Source: Acinetobacter genomosp. 15BJ
GTDB lineage: Bacteria; Pseudomonadota; Gammaproteobacteria; Pseudomonadales; Moraxellaceae
Direction: 5' to 3'
DNA length: 64,000 nucleotides
Assembly (NCBI RefSeq): GCF_000400715.1
Contig: NZ_KE007347.1
Location: 1,282,189-1,346,188, forward strand
Position numbers and translations under genes: made by a program. Positions 53,814 through 61,848 of the stretch are shown here, piece by piece (the first letter of the stretch is position 1; every line of letters starts with the position of its first letter). The notes below the pieces were generated by a model that had not been told where the DNA came from, did not search any database, and saw nothing but the letters and a program-made list of their open reading frames with translations.

Positions 53814-54825
53814 CCGACTCTCGTAAATTGCGATATTGCTTCGGGGTCTGATTTGCCCAACGCTTGAATGCACGGGTAAAATGGGTAACATCGGAGTAGC
53901 CTAATTTTTCTGAAATATAGGAAATACTATATTCATGATGATTCAGTAATTTTTTGGCATATCGCTCTCGGACTTGATCCATGAGAATCTGAAAAGTGGT
54001 TCCCTCTTTTGCCAATTGACGCTGTAACGTTCGTTCAGTCAAATGTAGCTTATCTGCAACCTCTTTCATTTTGAAAAAACCTTCTACCTCATCAAAAAGC
54101 AATTCACGCACCAAGGCCGTGAGTGGATGTTTCTCACCACGTTTAGCCACCAACTTATTCAAATCATGTTTACATTGTTCTCGTGCCAAACGTGCAGCTA
54201 AAGGATCCGCCATAATCAGCGGAAGTGCTAAGTAACTTTCAGAGAAAATGAGTCGGTTATTGTCTTGATTAAAACTGATCTCACAAGGCAATAACTCTTG
54301 AACTTGCTGTAAAAATGCAGGTTCAACATAATTCAGTTCGGCCTTAATCTTTAATTTACTTGCAGTGATGGCATTGGACATCTGCGCAAAGCCCACCATC
54401 AGAAAGGTCATACCGACAATCCCCATCTTAAAGTTTGTCATCGGCTGATCTAAATAAAGTGAAGCCAGCCCATTTTCAATTTCAAGACGTGGTTTTAATG
54501 CAGGACAACGCAGACCAATAAACTGCTCCATGACATTCAGTGCTTCACCAAGATTTTGTGAAACCATGGCGGCCAGACCAACGGAGCCATGGCATGACAC
54601 CGTCATTTGTAATCCGAGATAGACGCCCAACGCAGGTTCATGGGTGAGTTCAACCGCTCGGTTCAATAAATTATTGAAAATATCAAAATCTAAATACCAA
54701 AACGGCTCTGAAAGTTGCTCAACGCCAACACCACTTCCTTCCAGTAATTTCTCTGCAGAAATATTTAATTTTTGTACCACATCGGCCATCAGACTGACGT
54801 AGGTTCCAGGTAAAGATGGATTCAC
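53803..54825 (-). CDS. AraC-family regulator with arabinose-binding-like N-domain (VirS/OruR type)
   Basis: The product has 340 residues from a GTG at 54825. The N-terminal ~200 residues fit the Arabinose_bd domain seen in VirS and OruR (FWYLDFDIFNNLLNRAVELTHEPALGVYLG). The C-terminal AraC domain has two helix-turn-helix units, with MKEVADKLHLTERTLQRQL near 254 and SISYISEKLGYSDVTHFTRAFKRW near 300 (the second quoted in part as ISEKLGYSDVTHFTRAF). It is divergent from the monooxygenase operon that starts at 54991. VirS is similarly placed beside the mycobacterial mymA operon. It probably activates that operon. Confidence 0.87.
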   Translation of the reverse strand: MNPSLPGTYVSLMADVVQKLNISAEKLLEGSGVGVEQLSEPFWYLDFDIFNNLLNRAVELTHEPALGVYLGLQMTVSCHGSVGLAAMVSQNLGEALNVMEQFIGLRCPALKPRLEIENGLASLYLDQPMTNFKMGIVGMTFLMVGFAQMSNAITASKLKIKAELNYVEPAFLQQVQELLPCEISFNQDNNRLIFSESYLALPLIMADPLAARLAREQCKHDLNKLVAKRGEKHPLTALVRELLFDEVEGFFKMKEVADKLHLTERTLQRQLAKEGTTFQILMDQVRERYAKKLLNHHEYSISYISEKLGYSDVTHFTRAFKRWANQTPKQYRNLRESVSS

Positions 54826-54990
54826 AAGCGGTATCTCATCAATGTTTTATAGAGAATGTCGTAAAATGGTCAAAACTGTCATTTCAAGAACTATGACACA
54901 TATCGGTGATTCGGCATAGTACCAACAACAAAATTGTCGCATTTTTATCCAGTTCGATTCTGGATACAAATTGAAGGAAGTTGGTGAGAT
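54826..54990. promoter_or_regulatory. Divergent promoter region of the AraC-type regulator and SDR operon
   Basis: The region contains TGTCGTAAAAT at about 54857 and TGTCGCATTTT at about 54935, which may be related AraC-type half-sites. I have no stronger evidence for an operator. Confidence 0.35.
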
Positions 54991-56031
54991 ATGAAAGCTC
55001 TGGTTACAGGTGGTGCTGGTTTTATTGGCTCGCATATTGTGCGAACACTGCTCAATGAAAATTATGAAGTTCGAGTATTACATCTGCCTCAGGAAAAACT
55101 AACCAATCTTGAAGGTCTGGATGTTGAACTGATTGCAGGCGATATTACCGACTCGATCAAAATGGATGAAGCTGTTGAAGGCTGTGATTTAGTCTTTCAT
55201 ACCGCTGCTATCTATGCCTTATGGCTGCCTAAACCTGAACTGATGCGCAAGGTCAATGTAGAAGGCACGCGTATTGTTCTCAATGCCGCGAAAAAAGCTG
55301 GAATTAAACGGGTGGTTTATACCAGCACAGGCGCATGTTTTGCAGGACAACCCAAAGGTATTCAAGCCACGGAACAGAGTCCGTTTGCTTTAGGCGCAAC
55401 TGGTGACGCTTATGTACTGACCAAATTTGAAGCACACCAAGTTGCCTTACAGTTTGCAGCAGGTGGTCTAGATGTGGTGATCGTTTGTCCAACAGGCCCA
55501 ATTGGTCCCCAGGATATCTCGCCAACTCCAACAGGAAAATTACTGTTAACAATTGCTCAGATGCCAGCGCTTGCCGTTCCAGCTGCGATCAACAATATGA
55601 TTGATGTCAGAGATGTTGCCAAAGGTCATGTGCTGGCTGCAGAAAAAGGCATAGCAGGTGAAACTTATATTCTGGGAAATAAAGATCTAGATGGTGTTGC
55701 CATGGCAAAAACTGTGCATCATTTATTGGGCATTTGGCGACCTGTGATAACCATTCCAAGCCTGATTGAAGGTGTTTCCTCCCAACTGGCAGGACATGCT
55801 GCATTATGGGTTACCCAGCACATTACCCACAAAGCACCTCTGGTCACACCATCAGCAGCAAAAATTGGGCAATTAGGTACCTCTTTTAATTGTGCCAAAG
55901 CGGTACAGGAATTGGGTTTAGCACAAACTCCAGTCGAGATTGCCATTCGAGATTCACTGCAATGGTTTGCTGCCAATGGTTATATCCAGTCCCGCAGCTT
56001 AATCAAAAAAATTGAAGCGATTTCAATCTGA
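54991..56031 (+). CDS. NAD-dependent epimerase/dehydratase (extended SDR)
   Basis: The product has 346 residues. The N-terminus MKALVTGGAGFIGSHIVRTL has the GxxGxxG motif of extended SDRs. TSTGACF supplies the catalytic Ser/Thr (near 112), and YVLTK near 142 the Tyr/Lys pair. It resembles the dihydroflavonol-reductase/3-beta-HSD-like branch. As the first gene of a five-gene operon with a hydrolase and a Baeyer-Villiger-like enzyme it may oxidise an alcohol to the ketone, or reduce it. GGTGAG precedes the ATG. Confidence 0.87.
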   Translation: MKALVTGGAGFIGSHIVRTLLNENYEVRVLHLPQEKLTNLEGLDVELIAGDITDSIKMDEAVEGCDLVFHTAAIYALWLPKPELMRKVNVEGTRIVLNAAKKAGIKRVVYTSTGACFAGQPKGIQATEQSPFALGATGDAYVLTKFEAHQVALQFAAGGLDVVIVCPTGPIGPQDISPTPTGKLLLTIAQMPALAVPAAINNMIDVRDVAKGHVLAAEKGIAGETYILGNKDLDGVAMAKTVHHLLGIWRPVITIPSLIEGVSSQLAGHAALWVTQHITHKAPLVTPSAAKIGQLGTSFNCAKAVQELGLAQTPVEIAIRDSLQWFAANGYIQSRSLIKKIEAISI

Positions 56032-56054
56032 GCCAAACAGACAGGAGTCGAACG

Positions 56055-57002
56055 ATGAATAAGTTTATTGATCATCAGATTATTGCCCGTAAAGTACATT
56101 TTGATTTTTCCCAAACACCTCGTCATTGGGTTCCCAATGATGTATTGGCGACTCATGTACTCAACAGCATGCATGTGTTGTTGCCTGCTGTTGAGCACTG
56201 GTTCTGTCGTCTTGCCAATAAAACCTTGCCATATGTCGATGACAAAAATCTGAAAGCCGATATTCGCGGATTTATTGCTCAGGAAGCCGCCCATGCCAAT
56301 GCACACAAGGGTGCTGAAATCTATTTCCAGACCCATGGCATAGACCCAACACCTTTCAAACATTTTTTAGAGTGGATGTTTAAAGATGGTTTTATGGGCG
56401 ATACCCCTTTTGGTATTTATGGACCGTTTAAACGATATTCAAAGCAGTGGCTTGCCTTTCGTATGGGCATTATTGCTGGTTTGGAACATTATTTCTGCTT
56501 CTTCGGCACTTGGGTACTAGATGCTGAAGGTCTGGAACATGCTGACCCTGCGATGCTGGATATTGTACGTTGGCATGGTGCAGAGGAAGTTGAACATCGT
56601 ACTGTTGGCTATGATGCTTATCGTGCATTGACTGGTGATCATCTCAAAGGCTATTTAGGTCGTCAGCTCAGTATGAGCTTCGCCTTTATTGCAATGGTCG
56701 GGTTCTGGTTAGGTGCATCTGTCTATCTGTGTAAGTTGGACAATACCCCTGAAGCAAAACGAATTTCCCGCAAGAATCCATTGGCGTTGATTTGGGAGTT
56801 TCAGCAAACCGCAAAGCAGAAAAAAAGCCTCCCCGATCTGATGATGATTCTGGCTGCACTGAAAGGCTGGAGCAAATTTAACTATCATCCAGAACATGAT
56901 GGTGATGTGAAAAAAGCGCTGGCCTATATCGCGAATTCTCCTGCTGCCCAGCAAGTTGCCGAAGCCTATGCTCAAGCGCTTGCAGCCAAAATGAATCGCT
57001 GA
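56055..57002 (+). CDS. PF10118 (COG3687) predicted metal-dependent hydrolase, copy 3
   Basis: The product is a 315-residue helical protein with AQEAAHANAHKGAEIYF (near 75), GIIAGLEHYFCFFGTWVL and HGAEEVEHRTVGYDAYRAL (near 185): the same Glu/His pattern as 26462 and 27606 but more distant in sequence. A hydrophobic stretch (LSMSFAFIAMVGFWLGASVYL) follows near 220. It has 23 bases between it and the SDR and 7 to the next gene, so it is in one operon. That each monooxygenase cluster has its own PF10118 protein suggests a shared step; the reaction is unknown. Confidence 0.8.
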   Translation: MNKFIDHQIIARKVHFDFSQTPRHWVPNDVLATHVLNSMHVLLPAVEHWFCRLANKTLPYVDDKNLKADIRGFIAQEAAHANAHKGAEIYFQTHGIDPTPFKHFLEWMFKDGFMGDTPFGIYGPFKRYSKQWLAFRMGIIAGLEHYFCFFGTWVLDAEGLEHADPAMLDIVRWHGAEEVEHRTVGYDAYRALTGDHLKGYLGRQLSMSFAFIAMVGFWLGASVYLCKLDNTPEAKRISRKNPLALIWEFQQTAKQKKSLPDLMMILAALKGWSKFNYHPEHDGDVKKALAYIANSPAAQQVAEAYAQALAAKMNR

Positions 57003-57009
57003 GGCCATT

Positions 57010-57906
57010 ATGAAAAGTGATCAGATCATTCTTAAACGTGACGGATTAAGCTTGCATGCCAATCTGTATGGTCATCCTGATCATCCTCTAGTGGTTTTGC
57101 TACATGGCTTTCCAGATACACCGCATTGCTGGGACAAGGTTTACCCTATTCTTGTCGATGTAGGCTATCAAGTTCTCGTCCCTTGGTTACGGGGTTATAC
57201 ACTCGATTCAGTTAGCAGCAATGCTCATTATGGCTTGGCATCTGCTACTGCTGACTTGAACGCTTGGTTAGAAATGCTCGGGATTCAAAAATTTCATCTG
57301 GTTGGACATGATTGGGGGGCAGCCATCGCTATGAGCTATGCCAGTCAATATCCGGCGTCGCTGTATAGTATGAGTTTACTGGCGGTTCCTCCGATTCCTG
57401 CCATACAGAATATTTTGACCAATTTAAAATATTTTCCGAAACAACTCTATTTATCTTCTTATATGTTACTGATGCAATCGCATTTTGCCAAAACATTGCT
57501 ATCCCAAAATCAAGCTGAGTTTGTTACGAAAATCTGGAAAAAATGGTCACCTACATGGCAATTTACACAAGCAGATTTTGCAGCCACGCGTGAGCTATTT
57601 AGCCATCCGCAAATCGCATGGGCAGCCACGCGCTACTACCGCAATTTATTTGCAGTTCATCAGCCTATCAACTTCAAAGCCAACCGAGATTTACTCCGCC
57701 CAATCCAGCTTCCAACATTGGCTTTGGCTGGACTGGATGACGGTTGCATGAGTATTCAATTACATCAAGCTTTGGCTCAATCCAAGCATTTCCCTAAAGG
57801 CTTGAATCGCTTTTATTTACCTAATTGTGGGCATTTCTTACAGGCAGAGCAACCGCAGCGTGTTGCCGAGCTGCTGCTTGAACATTTTCAACAGCACGCC
57901 GTCTAA
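57010..57906 (+). CDS. Alpha/beta hydrolase, epoxide-hydrolase-like
   Basis: The product has 298 residues. HGFPDTPHCWD (near 33) is the oxyanion region, and the nucleophile motif is GHDWGA (near 98): an Asp nucleophile, as in epoxide hydrolases and haloalkane dehalogenases, rather than the Ser of esterases. The remaining residues would be Asp in AGLDDGCMS (near 243) and His in NCGHFLQAEQP (near 275). Its 3' end is followed after 55 bases by the monooxygenase. It may open an epoxide or hydrolyse an ester made by the monooxygenase; the Asp makes the former more likely. Confidence 0.88.
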   Translation: MKSDQIILKRDGLSLHANLYGHPDHPLVVLLHGFPDTPHCWDKVYPILVDVGYQVLVPWLRGYTLDSVSSNAHYGLASATADLNAWLEMLGIQKFHLVGHDWGAAIAMSYASQYPASLYSMSLLAVPPIPAIQNILTNLKYFPKQLYLSSYMLLMQSHFAKTLLSQNQAEFVTKIWKKWSPTWQFTQADFAATRELFSHPQIAWAATRYYRNLFAVHQPINFKANRDLLRPIQLPTLALAGLDDGCMSIQLHQALAQSKHFPKGLNRFYLPNCGHFLQAEQPQRVAELLLEHFQQHAV

Positions 57907-57961
57907 GCAAGGATTCGAACCATTTTTTAGGTATCTCCGTTTTTCATTTCAGGATTTTCCA

Positions 57962-59467
57962 ATGAATAAAGCAGTTAAACCATCCAAACCAACTCAACTG
58001 GTTGATGTATTGATTATTGGCGCAGGTCCCTCTGGATTGAGTACCTGTATAAAGTTAAAGGAGCAAGGCATTAACAATGTCGTGATTCTGGATATGGCCA
58101 ACCGTATTGGTGGTACATGGGCATTGAATGATTACCCAGGCCTGTTTTGTGATGTTCCAAGTGAAATGTATTCTCTGGGCTTTGCACCTAATCCCAATTG
58201 GTCGCGAACTTACGCCCCACAGGCTGAGATTCGCCAATATTTAGAAGATGTGGCACAAAAGTTTAATATTGTTCCCCAGATTCAGCTTGGCACTGAAGTG
58301 ACCGAAGCACGATGGGACAAAGGACTGAATCGTTGGATGATCAGTACAGCGGATGGTAAAAGCTATAGTGCTAAATTTTTTGTTCCTGCAACGGGCTTCA
58401 TTGGCGAAGCTAAAATGCCCAGCTTTCCAGGACAAGATCAATTCAAAGGCACTATGTTCCATTCAGGTAAATGGAACCACGAATACGATTTAACGGGTAA
58501 ACGTGTTGCCGTAATCGGCAGCGGTGCATCAGCAATTCAATTCTTACCTGAGATTCAGCCAAAAGTTGGGCATTTATACAGTTTCCAACGCACCCCATCT
58601 TGGGTACTACCTAAACCTGATTTTGCTGTGCCAAATATTGTGAAAACGGTTTTCAAAAAAGCACCTTTGTTAGAGAAAATTATTCGTGAAAGTGCATTGT
58701 GGAGTTTGGAGCCATCGTTACCCGTCTTCATGAACATCAAGATCATGGAAAAGCTGCATGCTCTGGGTAAACTCAATATCAACCTGAGCATTAAAGATCC
58801 TGAAATACGTCAGGCAGTTACACCTACACATACCTTGGGTTGTAAGCGTCCTATGTTCTCCAACAACTGGTATGCTGCTTTGGTTAAACCCAATGTATCG
58901 GTGCTGTTTCAAGGCCTATCACATATCACTGAACATGGTGTTGTCGGTGAAGATGGTAAAGAAATCAAAGTGGATACTATTATTTTTGGTACAGGTTATG
59001 CGGTTGCCGAACCTGCCATATATAAAATAATTAAAGGTGTTGATGGTCGTAGCTTAAGCGAGATATGGCAGCGCCAACCTCGTGCCTATATGGGGATGTC
59101 GATTTATGGTTTTCCCAATATGTTTATGATGCTCGGTCCTAATTCGCAAAATACAGTCGGCTCAGTGATGTGGACGGCAGAACAACAGTCTGTCTATATT
59201 TCCAAAGCCATTAAACTCATGCAACAACGGCGTATCGACTACATTGAAGTGAAAGAAGCCGTGCAAAAACAATTTAATGCCCGCATTGATAAACGTTTGG
59301 CGAAAATGCCTGTCAGAGCTGATATCTGTAAGAGCTATTATTTAGATGACGCGGGTCGTAATCATATCATCTGGCCTGAATTTGGTTTTGTGATTAAGCA
59401 TAAGCTGCACCATGTTAATCTGAAGGATTACCGTATCGAAAGTAAAGTGATTAAAGTAGTCGCCTAA
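57962..59467 (+). CDS. Flavin-containing monooxygenase, Baeyer-Villiger type (second locus)
   Basis: The product has 501 residues from the ATG at 57962 (AGGA ahead); the ORF extends upstream into the hydrolase gene but those codons do not resemble the family. GAGPSGLSTCIKL near 25 binds FAD, FKGTMFHSGKWNHEYDL near 165 is the fingerprint with Asn after Trp, and GSGASAIQFLPEIQP binds NADPH. It shares much of its length with 23984. It would act on a ketone made by the adjacent SDR. The substrate is not known. Confidence 0.87.
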   Translation: MNKAVKPSKPTQLVDVLIIGAGPSGLSTCIKLKEQGINNVVILDMANRIGGTWALNDYPGLFCDVPSEMYSLGFAPNPNWSRTYAPQAEIRQYLEDVAQKFNIVPQIQLGTEVTEARWDKGLNRWMISTADGKSYSAKFFVPATGFIGEAKMPSFPGQDQFKGTMFHSGKWNHEYDLTGKRVAVIGSGASAIQFLPEIQPKVGHLYSFQRTPSWVLPKPDFAVPNIVKTVFKKAPLLEKIIRESALWSLEPSLPVFMNIKIMEKLHALGKLNINLSIKDPEIRQAVTPTHTLGCKRPMFSNNWYAALVKPNVSVLFQGLSHITEHGVVGEDGKEIKVDTIIFGTGYAVAEPAIYKIIKGVDGRSLSEIWQRQPRAYMGMSIYGFPNMFMMLGPNSQNTVGSVMWTAEQQSVYISKAIKLMQQRRIDYIEVKEAVQKQFNARIDKRLAKMPVRADICKSYYLDDAGRNHIIWPEFGFVIKHKLHHVNLKDYRIESKVIKVVA

Positions 59468-59545
59468 GTCTGTTATCAGGGCTGACGTATGCAAGCGTCA
59501 GCCTTTATAGTAGATGCGTTTAAATGAGAAAATAATTACTTCACT

Positions 59546-59941
59546 ATGTTCACACTTTCGATTACCCCAAGATTCTATGAAACAGATGCCTTTGGGCATA
59601 TTAACAATACCGTGATTACAGGTTGGTTTGAAACCGCACGCGAACCCGTTTTTCGTCTGTTTAATCCGAGTATGGAAATCAAAAATCTGCCTTTGATTTT
59701 GGCGCGTGTTGAGGTCGATTTTGTAGCGCAGATCTATTACGGTGCTGATATTGAAATCAAAACGTGGATTGAGCATATCGGCAATTCTTCATTTATTGTC
59801 GCACATGAAGCTTGGCAAAATGATCACTGCGTTGCACGTGGAAAGGCCGTTCAGGTGTATTTTGATTTCAGCACACAGAAATCTGGTCGTATTCCAAATC
59901 AATTCCGTGAACAGTTACAACAATATCTGATGAGCCAATAA
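59546..59941 (+). CDS. Acyl-CoA thioesterase, 4-hydroxybenzoyl-CoA thioesterase-like
   Basis: The product has 131 residues with a single hot-dog fold. FYETDAFGHINNTVITGWFETARE at residues 10-33 has the DxxGHINN active-site motif (Asp acts as the base in this family) and VDFVAQIYYGADIEI the second strand pair. It is the last gene of the monooxygenase operon, 78 bases after it, and could release a free acid from its CoA ester. Confidence 0.87.
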   Translation: MFTLSITPRFYETDAFGHINNTVITGWFETAREPVFRLFNPSMEIKNLPLILARVEVDFVAQIYYGADIEIKTWIEHIGNSSFIVAHEAWQNDHCVARGKAVQVYFDFSTQKSGRIPNQFREQLQQYLMSQ

Positions 59942-59948
59942 GCATTGA

Positions 59949-59978
59949 CCGCTGAAATAAGTTGATTTATTTCAGCGG
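59949..59978. terminator. Hairpin between convergent thioesterase and Dyp peroxidase genes
   Basis: CCGCTGAAATAA / TTATTTCAGCGG with a 6-base loop is a perfect 12-bp stem. T-runs on either side are weak, but the position between converging genes fits a bidirectional terminator. Confidence 0.75.
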
Positions 59979-59985
59979 ATTAAAC

Positions 59986-60927
59986 TTATTCGCCTAAATC
60001 TTCGAGAAAATCAAAGGTGGGCACAAAGAATAAACTGCCTGAAACGGCAGTACTAAAGTCGAGTAAGCGATCAACATGTCCCGTTTCCTTACCAAGGAAC
60101 ATATTCTCAAGCATGGTTTTAGTGATATTAAAAGAACGCGAATAGCCAATAAAGAAAGTGCCGTACTCTCCTTCTGTTGGATTGGAAAATGGCATATTGG
60201 CTCTTAAGATTTTGAGCTCATTGCCGTCAGCATCATGCGCCTTACTTGCCACATTATGTGCACTTTGCGGTTTCACATCATCGCCAAGTTCAACATCATC
60301 ATATTTCTTTCGACCAATGACTTTTTCTTGTTCTTCGGTAGTTAAGCCCTTCCACATCTCCATGTTATGCAAGTATTTTTGGATAAACACATAACTGCCG
60401 CCAAGAAACTCGGCATCTTCTTGGCCAACATAGGCAATCTCTTTGGCAATTTCATGTTCAGGATTTTCCGTCCCATCCACAAAGCCAATAATGGCACGAC
60501 CATCAAAGTATCGGAAACCTTTGGTTTCACTGATCGAATAGGTATCGTCTTTGAGCTGCTCATGCAGAATTGCTGCTAGTTCATAGCAGATTGCCATTTG
60601 GTTAGCACGAATATGGAAGAACAAATCCCCCGCTGTTGCAACAGCCGTATGTCTAGGCCCTTTAATTTCCTGAAATGGTGCAAGCTCTTTTGGTTTATTC
60701 GTTTCTGGAAAAAGTAAATCCCAAGCATTGGAACCAATGCCGACAGACGCACTAAAGTTACCTTGAGGAAAACGGTTGGTCAGACTGCGTACCAATGCTG
60801 AAAAGTTAGCGAGAAAATCAATCACTCCTGAATGATCAGGATTAGTATTGATTCCAAGCACGATAAATAAGGCATTTTCACCTGAAAGATTATTGATCAC
60901 AGGCTGAGGTCTTAAAGGTGTATTCAT
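59986..60927 (-). CDS. Dyp-type peroxidase
   Basis: The product has 313 residues. GFVDGTENP near 150 is the GxxDG motif, whose Asp is the catalytic acid of dye-decolourising peroxidases; NMPFSNPTEGEYGTFFIGYSRS near 255 is the other conserved region, holding the distal Arg (SR). The proximal heme His is probably in the KPQSAHNVASKAH stretch near 220. It resembles the YfeX/DypB class. No signal peptide is visible. It is single and converges with the thioesterase. Confidence 0.9.
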   Translation of the reverse strand: MNTPLRPQPVINNLSGENALFIVLGINTNPDHSGVIDFLANFSALVRSLTNRFPQGNFSASVGIGSNAWDLLFPETNKPKELAPFQEIKGPRHTAVATAGDLFFHIRANQMAICYELAAILHEQLKDDTYSISETKGFRYFDGRAIIGFVDGTENPEHEIAKEIAYVGQEDAEFLGGSYVFIQKYLHNMEMWKGLTTEEQEKVIGRKKYDDVELGDDVKPQSAHNVASKAHDADGNELKILRANMPFSNPTEGEYGTFFIGYSRSFNITKTMLENMFLGKETGHVDRLLDFSTAVSGSLFFVPTFDFLEDLGE

Positions 60928-61011
60928 AATATTTGGGAATAAAAATAATTAATGCTCATATCCTACACAAATCAATGCATTAGAGATCAGACAAATCACA
61001 AATTTTTACCA

Positions 61012-61800
61012 TTATTCGGTATATAAAACAAAGCTATCACCACGACAAAAACTGGCTAATGTAAGATTCAATTGTTTTGCCATCTCAATCGCCATACTGG
61101 TTGGTGCAGAAATGGTTGCCAATAGACCGATATTATATTGCGCACATTTACGAATCAGTTCGTAGCTGGCACGGCTGGTCATCACCACAAAACCGTCCGT
61201 AACATCCATTTTCTGTTCAGCCAAGTAACCCAATAATTTATCCAAAGCATTATGCCGACCAACATCTTCAAACAAAGCCACGATTTGCCCTTTCACCACC
61301 CATGCTGCCGCATGTGCACCTCCGGTTAGCTCAGTGATTTTTTGTCTGACTTTTAATTGTGCAATCGCATTTGGAATTTGGCTTAACCATGTTGAAGAAA
61401 CATGGGTACTCACCGCAGGTAGATTTAGATAGAGTTGCTTTAAACTTTCAATACCACATAAACCGCAGCCTGTGCGTCCGACCATCATTCTTCGATGTTC
61501 TTTTAAAGCCATAAAAGCACGGGATGAAATGGTCATATCCACTTCAACCCCCAGTTCATTTTGACGAATTTCCAGTGAATACAGCTCGCTTAAACTATGC
61601 AGAATCCCTTCCGATAAACTAAAACCTTTAGCAAAGACTTCAATATCTGCAGGTGTTGCCATCATCACCGCATGAGAAATACCATTATAAATTAAGGCAA
61701 CAGGATACTCTTGGACAATATAATCCAGTTCATTTTCAGAGATATCGCGATGGAAACGATGCACTTGCATCGTTTCATAACCTCGTGTTTTTGTGTCCAC
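61012..61800 (-). CDS. fdhD: FdhD sulfurtransferase for formate dehydrogenase maturation
   Basis: The product has 262 residues from a GTG at 61800, which follows GAGGT at six bases; an ATG at 61770 is weaker. GRTGCGLCGIESL near 110 carries the CxxC used to transfer sulfur from IscS to the molybdenum cofactor. FEDVGRHNALDKLLG near 178 and VVMTSRASYELIRKCAQ are the other family motifs. It lies 48 bases after the molybdopterin oxidoreductase it presumably activates. Confidence 0.95.
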   Translation of the reverse strand: MDTKTRGYETMQVHRFHRDISENELDYIVQEYPVALIYNGISHAVMMATPADIEVFAKGFSLSEGILHSLSELYSLEIRQNELGVEVDMTISSRAFMALKEHRRMMVGRTGCGLCGIESLKQLYLNLPAVSTHVSSTWLSQIPNAIAQLKVRQKITELTGGAHAAAWVVKGQIVALFEDVGRHNALDKLLGYLAEQKMDVTDGFVVMTSRASYELIRKCAQYNIGLLATISAPTSMAIEMAKQLNLTLASFCRGDSFVLYTE

Positions 61801-61848
61801 AACTTACCTCATTCGCATAACTGTTTTGAAAAATAGATTTCCAATCAG

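Noticed and set aside
57827..57961. A longer start for the second monooxygenase
   Set aside because: The extension overlaps the alpha/beta hydrolase gene in another frame and does not look like the family; the ATG at 57962 has its own ribosome site.
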